From the NCBI RefSeq assembly GCF_004769635.1, contig NZ_RQGH01000015.1:1-64000 (forward strand): a stretch of 64,000 nt of DNA, given 5' to 3'. Below are positions 1 to 8,362 of the stretch, piece by piece. Every line of letters starts with the position of its first letter. Position 1 is the stretch's first letter. Below the pieces are notes generated by a model. It had not been told where the DNA came from and made no database searches. It saw nothing but the letters and a program-made list of their open reading frames with translations. Both the position numbers and the translations under genes were made by a program. The stretch comes from Leptospira jelokensis. GTDB taxonomy: Bacteria; Spirochaetota; Leptospiria; Leptospirales; Leptospiraceae.

Positions 1-154
1 AGGATCAAAAAAACCCCAGGCCAAAGAAGAACCATCATGTGCTTGTACTTCGACAATATCCCCCGCACTTGTTCCCTCTGCGACAGATTCGATGGCTCCT
101 GAAAATACCCAAGGATGAAAATTTAATACTGCCTTTTCTTTATTCTTCTTTAAA
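1..154. repeat. Left arm of a 154-bp inverted repeat
   Basis: Bases 1-154 are the reverse complement of 811-964 with one mismatch (base 8 against base 957, which turns a GFYDP reading into GFFDP). The inner ends are exact, at 154 and 811. The outer end on this side is cut by the window edge, so the arm may be longer. The repeat encodes part of the N-terminal PUA-like domain of an RlmI-type methyltransferase. The 656 bp between the arms carry two divergent gene starts. Confidence 0.95.
1..154 (-). pseudogene. rlmI-like methyltransferase body, start codon missing, runs off the left edge
   Basis: Read on the minus strand, this stretch encodes residues from about position 5 of an RlmI-type 23S rRNA (cytosine-C5) methyltransferase PUA domain, including HPWVFSGAIESV and a SLAWGFFDP stretch, and continues out of the window. 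Upstream of the repeat in the same frame there is a stop codon within about six codons and no ATG, GTG or TTG between, so this copy has no obvious start here. The first codons (Met-Val-Ile-Arg) lie instead at 800-811 on the other strand, next to the second copy. Inverting 155-810 would rejoin start and body. Whether the rest of the methyltransferase follows to the left cannot be seen. Confidence 0.6.
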
Positions 155-742
155 GAATTGGGATTGGATTAGGTTAGATGGTCCGAGTATGATTTTATCT
201 TGTTCGATTCCTCCTGATTTTTGAAAGTAGAGTTGGATTTGAATCAAAATCAGATTTTTTTTACCTGATTGGACTAAGGACGCAGGAATCGGATAAATTC
301 TCACCTTATCATAGTATTGTGGCAGTGGCGAATTCCATTCTCCAGTTTTTCCAATCAAATTTCCATTTAAAAAAGTTCGGTCCCTGTCATTGATGATTCC
401 TAGCCGAAGGCTGTATTGTTCGTTTGGATTTTCATGGAATTGAACCCATTTTGCAAGGAAAACAGTCCTTTGATTGGTTTCATTTTTTTGATTTGGTGGC
501 AGGTTACCTGGAATCTTTATCCGTTTCCACTGGTAGTTAAAAAAATTTTCTTCACTTAGATTTTGGATATCGGATTCACTCATTTGATGATCCAAAAAGT
601 ACCAATTTGAACTCGGGTCTGAAGAGGAAGAGTCGAGAGACAAATTGGATTTCGGATCTGTTTGGATGTTAAAATCCAAAATGGGTTCGGCGTCCATTTG
701 GGAAAAAGAAACGACAAGAAGGATGATGAACTTTTTTATCAT
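140..742 (-). pseudogene. N-terminal sensor piece of a 7TM SpoIIE-type phosphatase
   Basis: This is a 200-residue exported protein piece. Starting at the ATG at 742 gives a clean signal peptide (MIKKFIILLVVSF), followed by a domain resembling the 7TMR-DISMED2 / galactose-binding sensor fold (WKRIKIPGNLPP, INDRDRTFLNGNLIGKTGEW, RIYPIPASLV). In this family the domain is followed by seven membrane helices and an output domain. Here the reading enters the inverted repeat and stops at a TAA at 140-142, so no helix follows. The matching C-terminal part, with the last two helices and a SpoIIE domain, lies on the opposite strand from about 965. I read both as halves of one disrupted gene with roughly five helices missing. 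An earlier ATG at 775 is possible but would precede the signal peptide by 11 residues. Confidence 0.65.
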
Positions 743-799
743 AATATCGAGGGGATAATTTCTTCTAGAGAACAATTCGTAAATGCAATTGGATGAAAA

Positions 800-1048
800 A
801 TGGTCATTCGTTTAAAGAAGAATAAAGAAAAGGCAGTATTAAATTTTCATCCTTGGGTATTTTCAGGAGCCATCGAATCTGTCGCAGAGGGAACAAGTGC
901 GGGGGATATTGTCGAAGTACAAGCACATGATGGTTCTTCTTTGGCCTGGGGTTTTTATGATCCTCTTTCGGAATTGGAAGAAAAAGGAAAAAAAGGCAAT
1001 TTCTATTACGTTTGGACTGATCATTGTACTCATTGCTGCACTCATTGA
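800..1048 (+). pseudogene. 5' fragment of an rlmI-like methyltransferase fused out of frame to the phosphatase
   Basis: An ATG at 800 opens a reading of 82 codons. The first 55 or so match the N-terminal PUA domain of RlmI-type rRNA methyltransferases (HPWVFSGA, spaced Gly residues, LAWGFYDP). After about position 965 the sequence belongs to the SpoIIE gene in another frame, and the reading ends at 1048. The catalytic Rossmann domain is absent, so this is a truncated leftover. It supplies the start codon that the left-edge copy lacks. Its start lies 57 bp from the divergent start of the sensor piece at 742. Confidence 0.65.
811..964. repeat. Right arm of the 154-bp inverted repeat
   Basis: This arm is the inverse of 1-154 with a single mismatch at 957. 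It begins in codon 4 of the rlmI-like 5' fragment and ends where the sequence switches to the SpoIIE phosphatase. The near-identity points to a recent duplication, ongoing gene conversion, an active inversion, or an assembly artefact. Confidence 0.95.
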
Positions 1049-2522
1049 CACTGCTACCAATCGTAATTTTTGGGTGTTTCCTCGTATCATGGGCTATGCG
1101 TTTCTATTTTTTAATGGATCACTTGCGATCATCCTTGCAAATTCCTTTGTTAAGTTAAATGAACAGGTTGAGGATCTGAATCGAAACTTAGAGAGAAAAG
1201 TAGAAGATAGAACTGTTGCACTCCATGATTCCTTATTCCAATTGCAAAACCTAAAAGAAAAACAAGATGGTGATTATTTTCTAACATCTCTTCTCATACA
1301 ACCTTTAGCAAGGATCGAAAATAAGATTCCAGAATTAAGCATTGAGTCTTATGTCAATCAGTATAAAAAGTTCCTTTTTCGAGGGAAAACTGGCGAAATT
1401 GGTGGTGATATTTGCATTGTAGGCAACATCCAACTGGAATCAGGTGATTATACTGTATTTGCCAATGCAGATGCTATGGGCAAATCAATCCAAGGTGCAG
1501 GTGGTGCCCTTGTACTCGGAGTTGTATTCCAAGCAGTTTTATCTAGATCTAAATCCAGTTATACGAAAAAAAGACCACCTGAATTGTGGCTCAAAGATTT
1601 GTATGTTGAACTGCAAGCAGTCTTTGCTAGTTTTGATGGTTCCATGTTATCGAGTGTTGTGCTTGGTATGGTTGGAAGGGATGGATTTGTTTACTATACC
1701 AACGCAGAACACCCATGGAGTATCCTTTACCGAGACGGTGTAGCTTCCTTTATTGAAACAGAATTATCGATGAGGAAATTAGGGTTTCCAAAAAACAATT
1801 CTCAGTTCCAAATCAAAACATTTTCTCTATTGGATGGAGACGTTTTGCTCATCGGATCCGATGGTCGGGATGATATCAGTATCAAACAAACAACAGGCGA
1901 ACGTTACATCAACGAAGATGAAACTTTAATTTTACGATTTGTAGAAAGGTCAGAAGGAGAATTATTACCCCTTGTTCGTGAAATTAACGAGAACGGAGAG
2001 ATTACCGATGATATTTCATTTATCAGAATCGCCTACCGGGACAAAACTGATAAAAAAATGATTTCGGAAGATATCCGAAAACAATTTTTAGAAATCCAAT
2101 CAAACGCCAAAGCGGGCCATTTGGATCAAGCTTTAGGTGATTTATTACGTCTGATCGAAACAAACCCGCATCCCAATTTCCATTCTTTTGCGGGAAAAAT
2201 CTATTTCCAAAAGAAACTTTGGAACGAATCCATCACACACCTAAAAATTGCGGTCAATGAAAATCCAACCAAGGAAACTTTGTTTTATATGATTGCTAAA
2301 TCGGAATTCCAATTGGGAAATTTCCAGGAAGCCATCCTATGGAGCGAACGAGACTTTCTACGAAACAAAGAAAACAAAAGGAATACAAAACTATTTTTCC
2401 ATCTTTTAGACATCTCGCAAAATCAGGATAAAAAGAGTTTTTATTTAGAATTTCTTAACCACGTAGAAAATAAAGAATTACTAGAATCCCTAATGCAATC
2501 CGATAAACACCAAATGATATGA
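897..2522 (+). pseudogene. SpoIIE/PP2C-type phosphatase, N-terminally truncated
   Basis: From about base 965 this frame encodes the last two membrane helices of a 7TM sensor (ITFGLIIVLIAALIDTA and YAFLFFNGSLAIILA), a coiled-coil linker (LNEQVEDLNRNLERKVEDRT), a SpoIIE-like PP2C serine phosphatase domain (GEIGGDICIV, NADAMGKSIQGAGG, NAEHPW, LLIGSDGRDD) and TPR-like helices. The metal-binding Asp residues of the family are present. The first 20-odd codons (GTG at 897, ATG at 927) are the rlmI repeat read out of frame, not native sequence. The native front end appears as the piece at 140-742. The linker and phosphatase closely resemble the protein at 42965-46114. The end overlaps uppP tail to tail by 68 bp. 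It may still be translated as a two-helix protein, but its sensor is gone. Confidence 0.75.
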
Positions 2523-3294
2523 AACTCCTTCTTCTAATGAAGGCCATAAAAAGTTTGATGATAAAAAAACAAATGATAAAGGATACAATGCTTCCAAAAA
2601 TAAGTAACCCAATGGTTTCTGAATTTAAAATGGCACGGTGTTTGTACAATTTATAAAGTCCAGCCAAGGTCAAAACAGGAATCGCAAGGAAAAAAGAAAA
2701 TTCAGCACTGTCTTTTTTGGAAACTCCTAAGGTCCTAGCAGAGATAATTGTTGCCGCCGACCTAGAAACACCAGGGATCAATGCAAAACATTGCAAAAAC
2801 CCAACGATCAGTGATTCTTTCCAACCTATCTTTTGGCCACTGCTATCATCTAAATGTTTTTTTTCAACAAAGACCATGACAAGTCCGCCGACAAGCCAGG
2901 ATCCCCCGAGGATCAAAAGAAGGTCTGATCTCATTTTCACTTGGTCAAGCCAGGATTTAAATACAAAACCGAGGATTAAAATCGGTAAAATTCCAATGAA
3001 AAGGTTTAAATAAAAATGTAAGCCCGCGGCATCCTCAGTTTTTTTGAAACTGTATAAGATGGCTGATTTTAAATGGGTCCAAAGAGTTCTAAAATAGAGG
3101 ACCACAACGGAAAGAATGGCACCAGTTTGAATGAAGATATCAAACAAATCTTCAAACGCTTCGTGAGGGACAGATAGATTTTTAAACGGGAAAAAATAAC
3201 TAAATAAAAATAAATGGCCAGTGGATGACACTGGCAAAAATTCCGTGGCAGCTTCGATGATGCCACGTAAAAACGCGTTTAATGTATTATCCAT
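2455..3294 (-). CDS. uppP: Undecaprenyl-diphosphatase UppP (BacA family)
   Basis: This 279-residue polytopic membrane protein dephosphorylates undecaprenyl diphosphate, recycling the lipid carrier of peptidoglycan and O-antigen synthesis. Both family signatures are present: the first catalytic loop FLPVSSTGHLFL with its upstream Glu (EAATEFLP), and the second loop IPGVSRSAATIISA. Length and helix count are normal. The gene is last in the minus-strand run, 6 bp after the lipoprotein gene. Its 3' end overlaps the convergent phosphatase gene by 68 bp, and the terminal helix motif YRIALGILVIL lies inside that overlap, so the overlap is not a mis-called end. Confidence 0.95.
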   Translation of the reverse strand: MDNTLNAFLRGIIEAATEFLPVSSTGHLFLFSYFFPFKNLSVPHEAFEDLFDIFIQTGAILSVVVLYFRTLWTHLKSAILYSFKKTEDAAGLHFYLNLFIGILPILILGFVFKSWLDQVKMRSDLLLILGGSWLVGGLVMVFVEKKHLDDSSGQKIGWKESLIVGFLQCFALIPGVSRSAATIISARTLGVSKKDSAEFSFFLAIPVLTLAGLYKLYKHRAILNSETIGLLIFGSIVSFIICFFIIKLFMAFIRRRSFISFGVYRIALGILVILYFLRG

Positions 3295-3300
3295 TGAACC

Positions 3301-3978
3301 TTAGTTATTTGGTGCTGGTGCGGGTGTTTGTTCTTCCGTTTTTTTCTTAGGTGCAAGGTAAGCATCTAAATCAAACTTTTCATTTCGTTTGATGCTTACT
3401 TCCTCTTTGATCCTTTCTACAACCAAAGGAAGGTACTCTCTCGTTTGCATTTGTTTTAAGTTTGCTTTTGCAAACATTTTACATTTGTCGATTGTGAGAT
3501 TTAGGTTACGGTCAATTTTTCTCATTCTCTCACATTCAGCAAGTGCCTGCTCGTCAGTGATTTGAATTTTTTTCTCAACTTGTTCAGATACATACATCTG
3601 GGCAATTGTTTGCATCTCAACTTGTTTGATCACTTCTGCGACATCCGGTCTTGAAATGTACCCATTTTTTTCAGCAACCAAACGCGTCATGATCATCTGC
3701 CTATAAGTTTGGTAGAAATTTTTCTTTTGGAGTTGGTAGTTAAGGTCTTGGAAGTTTGGAGGGACTTCATTTATGTCTTTTTCAATGAATTCCAAGAGTG
3801 TCTTTTTCTCGATGTTTTGCAAACGGCTAATGGAATCGAGAGCAGTGTCGTAAGCTGCTTCAAAATCTTTTACGGTGATTTTGTGGTTGTCTAAGGTTTC
3901 GATGACCGGGGAAGAGTCAGAACACTGAACAAAGGCCAAGGATGCCAAAAAAACAAATAATGGGAGGATTTTTTTCAT
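3301..3978 (-). CDS. Lipoprotein with SurA-like N-terminal helical features
   Basis: This 225-residue protein has a lipoprotein signal peptide (MKKILPLFVFLASLAFVQC, Cys at residue 19). The body is mostly charged helix and starts with a short TVKDFEAAYD stretch resembling the N-terminal segment of SurA/PrsA-type chaperones. It ends in a Pro-rich tail after KKKTEEQ. No parvulin isomerase domain is visible. It lies between mfd (100 bp gap) and uppP (6 bp gap), so co-transcription with uppP is likely. A periplasm-facing chaperone role is a guess. The lipid anchor is the firm part. Leptospira lipoprotein LipL31 is a candidate relative, but I cannot confirm that. Confidence 0.75.
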   Translation of the reverse strand: MKKILPLFVFLASLAFVQCSDSSPVIETLDNHKITVKDFEAAYDTALDSISRLQNIEKKTLLEFIEKDINEVPPNFQDLNYQLQKKNFYQTYRQMIMTRLVAEKNGYISRPDVAEVIKQVEMQTIAQMYVSEQVEKKIQITDEQALAECERMRKIDRNLNLTIDKCKMFAKANLKQMQTREYLPLVVERIKEEVSIKRNEKFDLDAYLAPKKKTEEQTPAPAPNN

Positions 3979-4078
3979 ATTATTTTAGTGCCAAAATAGA
4001 TTTGAGATGATGGTTTCGCCAATTCCCTCAATGTCTATCTTTTTTTGAGAGAAAGGGATTGATTCCTTTGCTTAAAAT

Positions 4079-7000
4079 TTAAGCGGCAAGGAATTCTAAA
4101 ATACCCAGTAGTTTTTTGATTTTTTTAAGATCCTCTTTTTCAATATTCGTATAACGTAATACAGATGGTTCAGAAGGCGCTATGGTTAGGCCTTTGAATT
4201 GGCTCATCGCTTGGATGACCCGGTCCGGATTTCCTCTGAAGTACGTTCCGCACTTAAATAAAATTTCATCAGGTTTTTCAGTCACAAATTCAAAACCCAA
4301 ATTGGATGATAAAGTTCGAATTTTCTCAAGTTCCACGAAGGTTTTTGCAATTTGTGGTAATTCTCCAAATCGGTCTTCCATCTCCAAAGACAGTTCTTCA
4401 ATTTCATCCAAGTTGGCAGAACCTTCAAACCGTTTGTAAAACTCGATTTTTTGTTTGGTGTCTGGAATGTAATCATCTGGGAGATAAAAATTGGTTTTTA
4501 GGTTGACTGCAGTCCTTACTTCCACTCGGACTTCTTCTCCTTTGATTCGTGAAATTGCTTCTTCTAACATTTTCACATAGAGATCAAATCCAACCTCCAT
4601 AATGTCTCCCGACTGCTCCTTGCCAAGTAAGTTCCCTGCCCCTCGAATTTCAAGATCTCGCATCGCAACTTTAAAACCAGAACCTAACTCTTGGTATTCG
4701 AAAATGGTATTCAGACGTTTTTCCGCAAGCTCAGTCATCAGTTTTTTGGAAGGATAAAACATATACGCATATGCCTTTCGATCAGAGCGGCCCACACGGC
4801 CTCGGATTTGGTAAAGCTGCGACAGACCAAACATATCCGCTCTTTTGACAATCAAGGTATTCACATTGGGCATATCAATTCCGGATTCAATGATGGTTGT
4901 GGTGACAAGGATATCATATTTCCTTTCATAAAAATCCACCAAGGTTTCTTCGATTTCGTCTTCTGTCAATTGGCCATGTAGGATACCAACAGACACTTCT
5001 GGAACAAGACTCCTCACATAGGATGCTTCTTCTTCAATGGATTCAACTCGGTTGTACAAATAGAAAACCTGACCACCCCTTTCGATTTCTTTACGAATCG
5101 CTTCTTGGATAAGGGTATCATCTTCTTCTAAAACATATGTTTCGACACTTTGTCGATTTTTAGGAGCAGTAGAAATGATTGATAATTCTCTAATTCCCGT
5201 GAGTGCCATATGTAAGGTACGTGGAATGGGTGTGGCTGTTAATGTTAAAACATCCACCAAGTTCTTAAATTTTTTGATGGATTCTTTATGCGTCACACCA
5301 AACTTTTGTTCTTCGTCGATTATGAGTAATCCTAAATTTTTTGGTTTCACTTTGGAAGATAAAATGGCATGTGTTCCGATGAGCATGTCAATTTTCCCTT
5401 CTGTAAAATTCTTCAAATCTTCCTTTATTTCCGAAGCAGAACGAAACCTCGAAACAAAAGCAATTTTAATGGGATAATTTTCATAACGTTGTTTGAATGT
5501 ATTAAAATGTTGAAGAGAAAGGATGGTAGTTGGTGTGAGTAACATCACTTGTTTTCCAGCCATGATCACTTTAAAGGCAGCTCGAATGGCGACTTCCGTT
5601 TTACCATAACCCACATCCCCACAAACCAAACGGTCCATAGGCCTTTGTGATTCCAAATCCTGTTTTACTGCTTCAATGGCAGAAATTTGATCCGGTGTCT
5701 CTTCGAATTCAAAAGCAGCTTCAAACTCTTCTTGCCAAATGGTATCGGGAGGAAAGGCAAAACCATTTAACTTCATTCGATTTGAATACAATAACACCAG
5801 TTCTTCGGCTAGCTTATCTACGGATTCCTGGACTCGTTCTTTTGCTTTTTTCCAGGAATTTTTGCCTAAGGTATCAAGTTTAGGTGAATCGGTCCCTCCG
5901 ATGTACTTTTGGACAAGAGAGATTTGATCGAGTGGTACAAATAAACTATCTCCACCAGCATATTCTAATTTTAAAAAGTCCCTTTCCTTTCCATCTGCCT
6001 TGGTTCGTTCCATTTTGATAAAACGGCCCACACCATGGTTCACATGAACAATGTAATCTCCTTCTTTTAAATCTATGAAGGATTCAATCATCTGGGAAGA
6101 TTGTTTTTTATAACGAGTTTTTCGTTTGTATTGGCGACCAAAGAGATCGTTGTCTGTAAAAACAAAAATTCCTTTTTCGACCAATTGGAATCCACGTTTC
6201 AATTCAGATACAATCAAATGGATGCCAGGTTTGACAGTCGCAAAAGGAAATGGGGTCGGTTCTTCTGAGTTTTCCCCAATCGTTGTCACTTCTGTTTCGG
6301 AGAACAAACTTTTTAACCTGAGCATTTGTGCAGAAAACGAAGATGTGATGAAGATGGTATGCCCTGGGTTTTCCGAGAGTAATTCTAAAAAATATTCCTT
6401 GGCTTCTCGGATTTTACCTCGGAATCCTTTTACTTCTGTGATCGGCGCATACGAAAAATTGTGTTCCGTGCTTGGCAATAGGGAAAACTGAATCCCTGGT
6501 GTACCTTCACTTGTCAGAGCCTTCCATTCCCTTCCAAAGGACAATAATTCTTCCGGGGGCAAACAAAGGGATTCATCCTTTTTCTTTTCAAAAAGAGTTT
6601 TGTATTCCCTTTCCATTCCAAAACTTCTTTCCTTTGTTTCATGGAATTTGGGGAAAATTAAAATTGGATCTTCTTTAAAGAACTCTAAGAACCCTTCTTG
6701 TTTCCTTACGAGTGGTAAATGTTCTTCGATGATTTCTGTTTCTTGGTCAATGGGAAGTCGTTTCCCAACAGATTCTTTTATCCGATTTTGATACGCTTCT
6801 ATTTCTTTCTTAGATACGATCGTTTCATTGGCTGCTGTGATGACAACCTCATCGATCTTCGCAATTGACTTTTGAGTATTGGGATCAAATGTTCGTATTT
6901 CATCAACTGTATCTCCAAAAAAATCGATACGAACTGGGTTTGTTAAAAAGGGAGTATAAATATCTAAAATCCCACCCTTCAAACTAAAGTGGCCAAATTG

Positions 7001-7501
7001 TTCACAAACTTCTTCTCTGTGATAACCAAGTTGGACGAGCTCCGAAAGTAATAATTCCAGAGGAAAATCAACACCTAACTTAAGTGTGACGGATTTTCCT
7101 TGTAAACTTTGTTTTTCAGGTAACTTTCTAAGGATTGCGGCAACAGAGGTAATGACAAGGCTACGATTCCCTGCCAATATCTGATTGATGGCTAAAATCC
7201 GATCACGTTTCCATTCTGCTTGCCATTTCGTGTATTCATAGGGAATGTTTTCTGGCCCTGGGAAAAAATAAATTTCTTCTTTATTTAAAAAACTTAAGAG
7301 TTCCCGTGAAAAACTTTCAGCTTCTTGGTTTGTTGGTAACACCACAACAAATGTTTGGTTAGGATTGGTTGTTTTGTAGAGTTCACTTGTTACAAATGAA
7401 AACGCAGACTCTGGGATTCCACTCAAATTGACCAAGGTCTGTTTTGCTTCAGAGAATACAAGTTTCGGATGGTAAGGTCGGAGTTGGAGATCTTTAGACA
7501 T
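4079..7501 (-). CDS. mfd: Transcription-repair coupling factor Mfd
   Basis: Mfd (1140 residues) removes RNA polymerase stalled at DNA lesions and recruits UvrA. Visible in order: a degenerate UvrB-like N-terminal part; a CarD-like RNA polymerase-interacting domain with VHVNHGVGRF and FVPLDQISLVQKY; a superfamily 2 DNA translocase with Walker A (CGDVGYGKTEVA), Walker B (LLIIDEEQKFG) and motif III LTATPIPRT; then helicase motifs IESGIDMPNVN and QLYQIRGRVGRS; and a C-terminal TRCF domain starting near NLKTNFYLPDDYIPD. Length is normal. Its partner UvrA is encoded in this window at 23715-26606. It starts 3 bp after panC ends. Confidence 0.97.
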   Translation of the reverse strand: MSKDLQLRPYHPKLVFSEAKQTLVNLSGIPESAFSFVTSELYKTTNPNQTFVVVLPTNQEAESFSRELLSFLNKEEIYFFPGPENIPYEYTKWQAEWKRDRILAINQILAGNRSLVITSVAAILRKLPEKQSLQGKSVTLKLGVDFPLELLLSELVQLGYHREEVCEQFGHFSLKGGILDIYTPFLTNPVRIDFFGDTVDEIRTFDPNTQKSIAKIDEVVITAANETIVSKKEIEAYQNRIKESVGKRLPIDQETEIIEEHLPLVRKQEGFLEFFKEDPILIFPKFHETKERSFGMEREYKTLFEKKKDESLCLPPEELLSFGREWKALTSEGTPGIQFSLLPSTEHNFSYAPITEVKGFRGKIREAKEYFLELLSENPGHTIFITSSFSAQMLRLKSLFSETEVTTIGENSEEPTPFPFATVKPGIHLIVSELKRGFQLVEKGIFVFTDNDLFGRQYKRKTRYKKQSSQMIESFIDLKEGDYIVHVNHGVGRFIKMERTKADGKERDFLKLEYAGGDSLFVPLDQISLVQKYIGGTDSPKLDTLGKNSWKKAKERVQESVDKLAEELVLLYSNRMKLNGFAFPPDTIWQEEFEAAFEFEETPDQISAIEAVKQDLESQRPMDRLVCGDVGYGKTEVAIRAAFKVIMAGKQVMLLTPTTILSLQHFNTFKQRYENYPIKIAFVSRFRSASEIKEDLKNFTEGKIDMLIGTHAILSSKVKPKNLGLLIIDEEQKFGVTHKESIKKFKNLVDVLTLTATPIPRTLHMALTGIRELSIISTAPKNRQSVETYVLEEDDTLIQEAIRKEIERGGQVFYLYNRVESIEEEASYVRSLVPEVSVGILHGQLTEDEIEETLVDFYERKYDILVTTTIIESGIDMPNVNTLIVKRADMFGLSQLYQIRGRVGRSDRKAYAYMFYPSKKLMTELAEKRLNTIFEYQELGSGFKVAMRDLEIRGAGNLLGKEQSGDIMEVGFDLYVKMLEEAISRIKGEEVRVEVRTAVNLKTNFYLPDDYIPDTKQKIEFYKRFEGSANLDEIEELSLEMEDRFGELPQIAKTFVELEKIRTLSSNLGFEFVTEKPDEILFKCGTYFRGNPDRVIQAMSQFKGLTIAPSEPSVLRYTNIEKEDLKKIKKLLGILEFLAA

Positions 7502-7504
7502 TGT

Positions 7505-8362
7505 TTAAGTAGGTGGACAATTTAATATTTCGTTGTCTATGAGGCGGACTTCACCAACAAAGACTGCGGTCGCAAGAAGTATCTTCCCAGAAAGATTTGT
7601 TACTGGTTGTAAGGTTATGGGATCTACCACTTCTAAATAATCAATTTTTACATTCATCCCAGTGAGTAAAAAATCAGTTAGGATTTCCTTCCAAACTTTG
7701 AGATCCCTCTCCCCACCCATTATTGTTTTTTTTGCCAACTGGAACATCCTTGGGATTAAGCTAGCAGTTTCTCTGTCTTTTGGAGTTAACCGTAGATTTC
7801 GTGAACTCATAGCAAGACCGTCTGATTCGCGTTTGGTTGGAACACCAACCACTTGGATTGGAAAATTTAATTCCTCTACCATCGCAGAAATGACCCGGAA
7901 TTGTTGGTAATCCTTTAGGCCAAAAAAAGCAAAATTTGGCTCTGTTAAATGAAAGAGTTTTGCTACAATTTGTAGTACACCTTCAAAATGCCCTGGCCTA
8001 GTCCGACCGCATAGGCTTGATTGTAAACTGGGAATGCTCATCTGGATCGGTGTGGATGTTTTTGGATACATCACATCCACATTTGGTAAAAATACCAAAT
8101 CGACACCTTTTTCTTCGCATAACTTTAAATCGGCGTCCGTATTCTTTGGATAAGCAGCAAAGTCTTTTGGATCATTGAATTGGGTTGGATTGATAAAAAT
8201 AGAAACGATGGTTTTGGAACATTGTTTTTTAGAAGTTTCGACGAGGTCCATATGGCCAGCGTGTAGTGTTCCCATCGTTGGACAAAAACCAATGCTATCT
8301 CCATTTTGTTTCCAGGTAGAGAGTATTTTTTTTAGTTCTGAAATCTCACTGGCAACGATCAT
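7505..8362 (-). CDS. panC: Pantothenate synthetase PanC
   Basis: This 285-residue enzyme joins pantoate and beta-alanine with ATP, the last step of pantothenate (vitamin B5) synthesis. The nucleotidyltransferase motif PTMGTLHAGHMDL (HxGH type) and the ligand loops FINPTQF and SSRNLRL are present, as is the pantoate-binding GVPTKRESDGLAMS. Length is normal. The start overlaps the end of hisD by 4 bp, and the end is 3 bp from mfd, so hisD-panC-mfd look like one transcription unit with translational coupling at the first joint. There is no pathway link between histidine and pantothenate, so this is a housekeeping operon rather than a pathway operon. Confidence 0.96.
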   Translation of the reverse strand: MIVASEISELKKILSTWKQNGDSIGFCPTMGTLHAGHMDLVETSKKQCSKTIVSIFINPTQFNDPKDFAAYPKNTDADLKLCEEKGVDLVFLPNVDVMYPKTSTPIQMSIPSLQSSLCGRTRPGHFEGVLQIVAKLFHLTEPNFAFFGLKDYQQFRVISAMVEELNFPIQVVGVPTKRESDGLAMSSRNLRLTPKDRETASLIPRMFQLAKKTIMGGERDLKVWKEILTDFLLTGMNVKIDYLEVVDPITLQPVTNLSGKILLATAVFVGEVRLIDNEILNCPPT

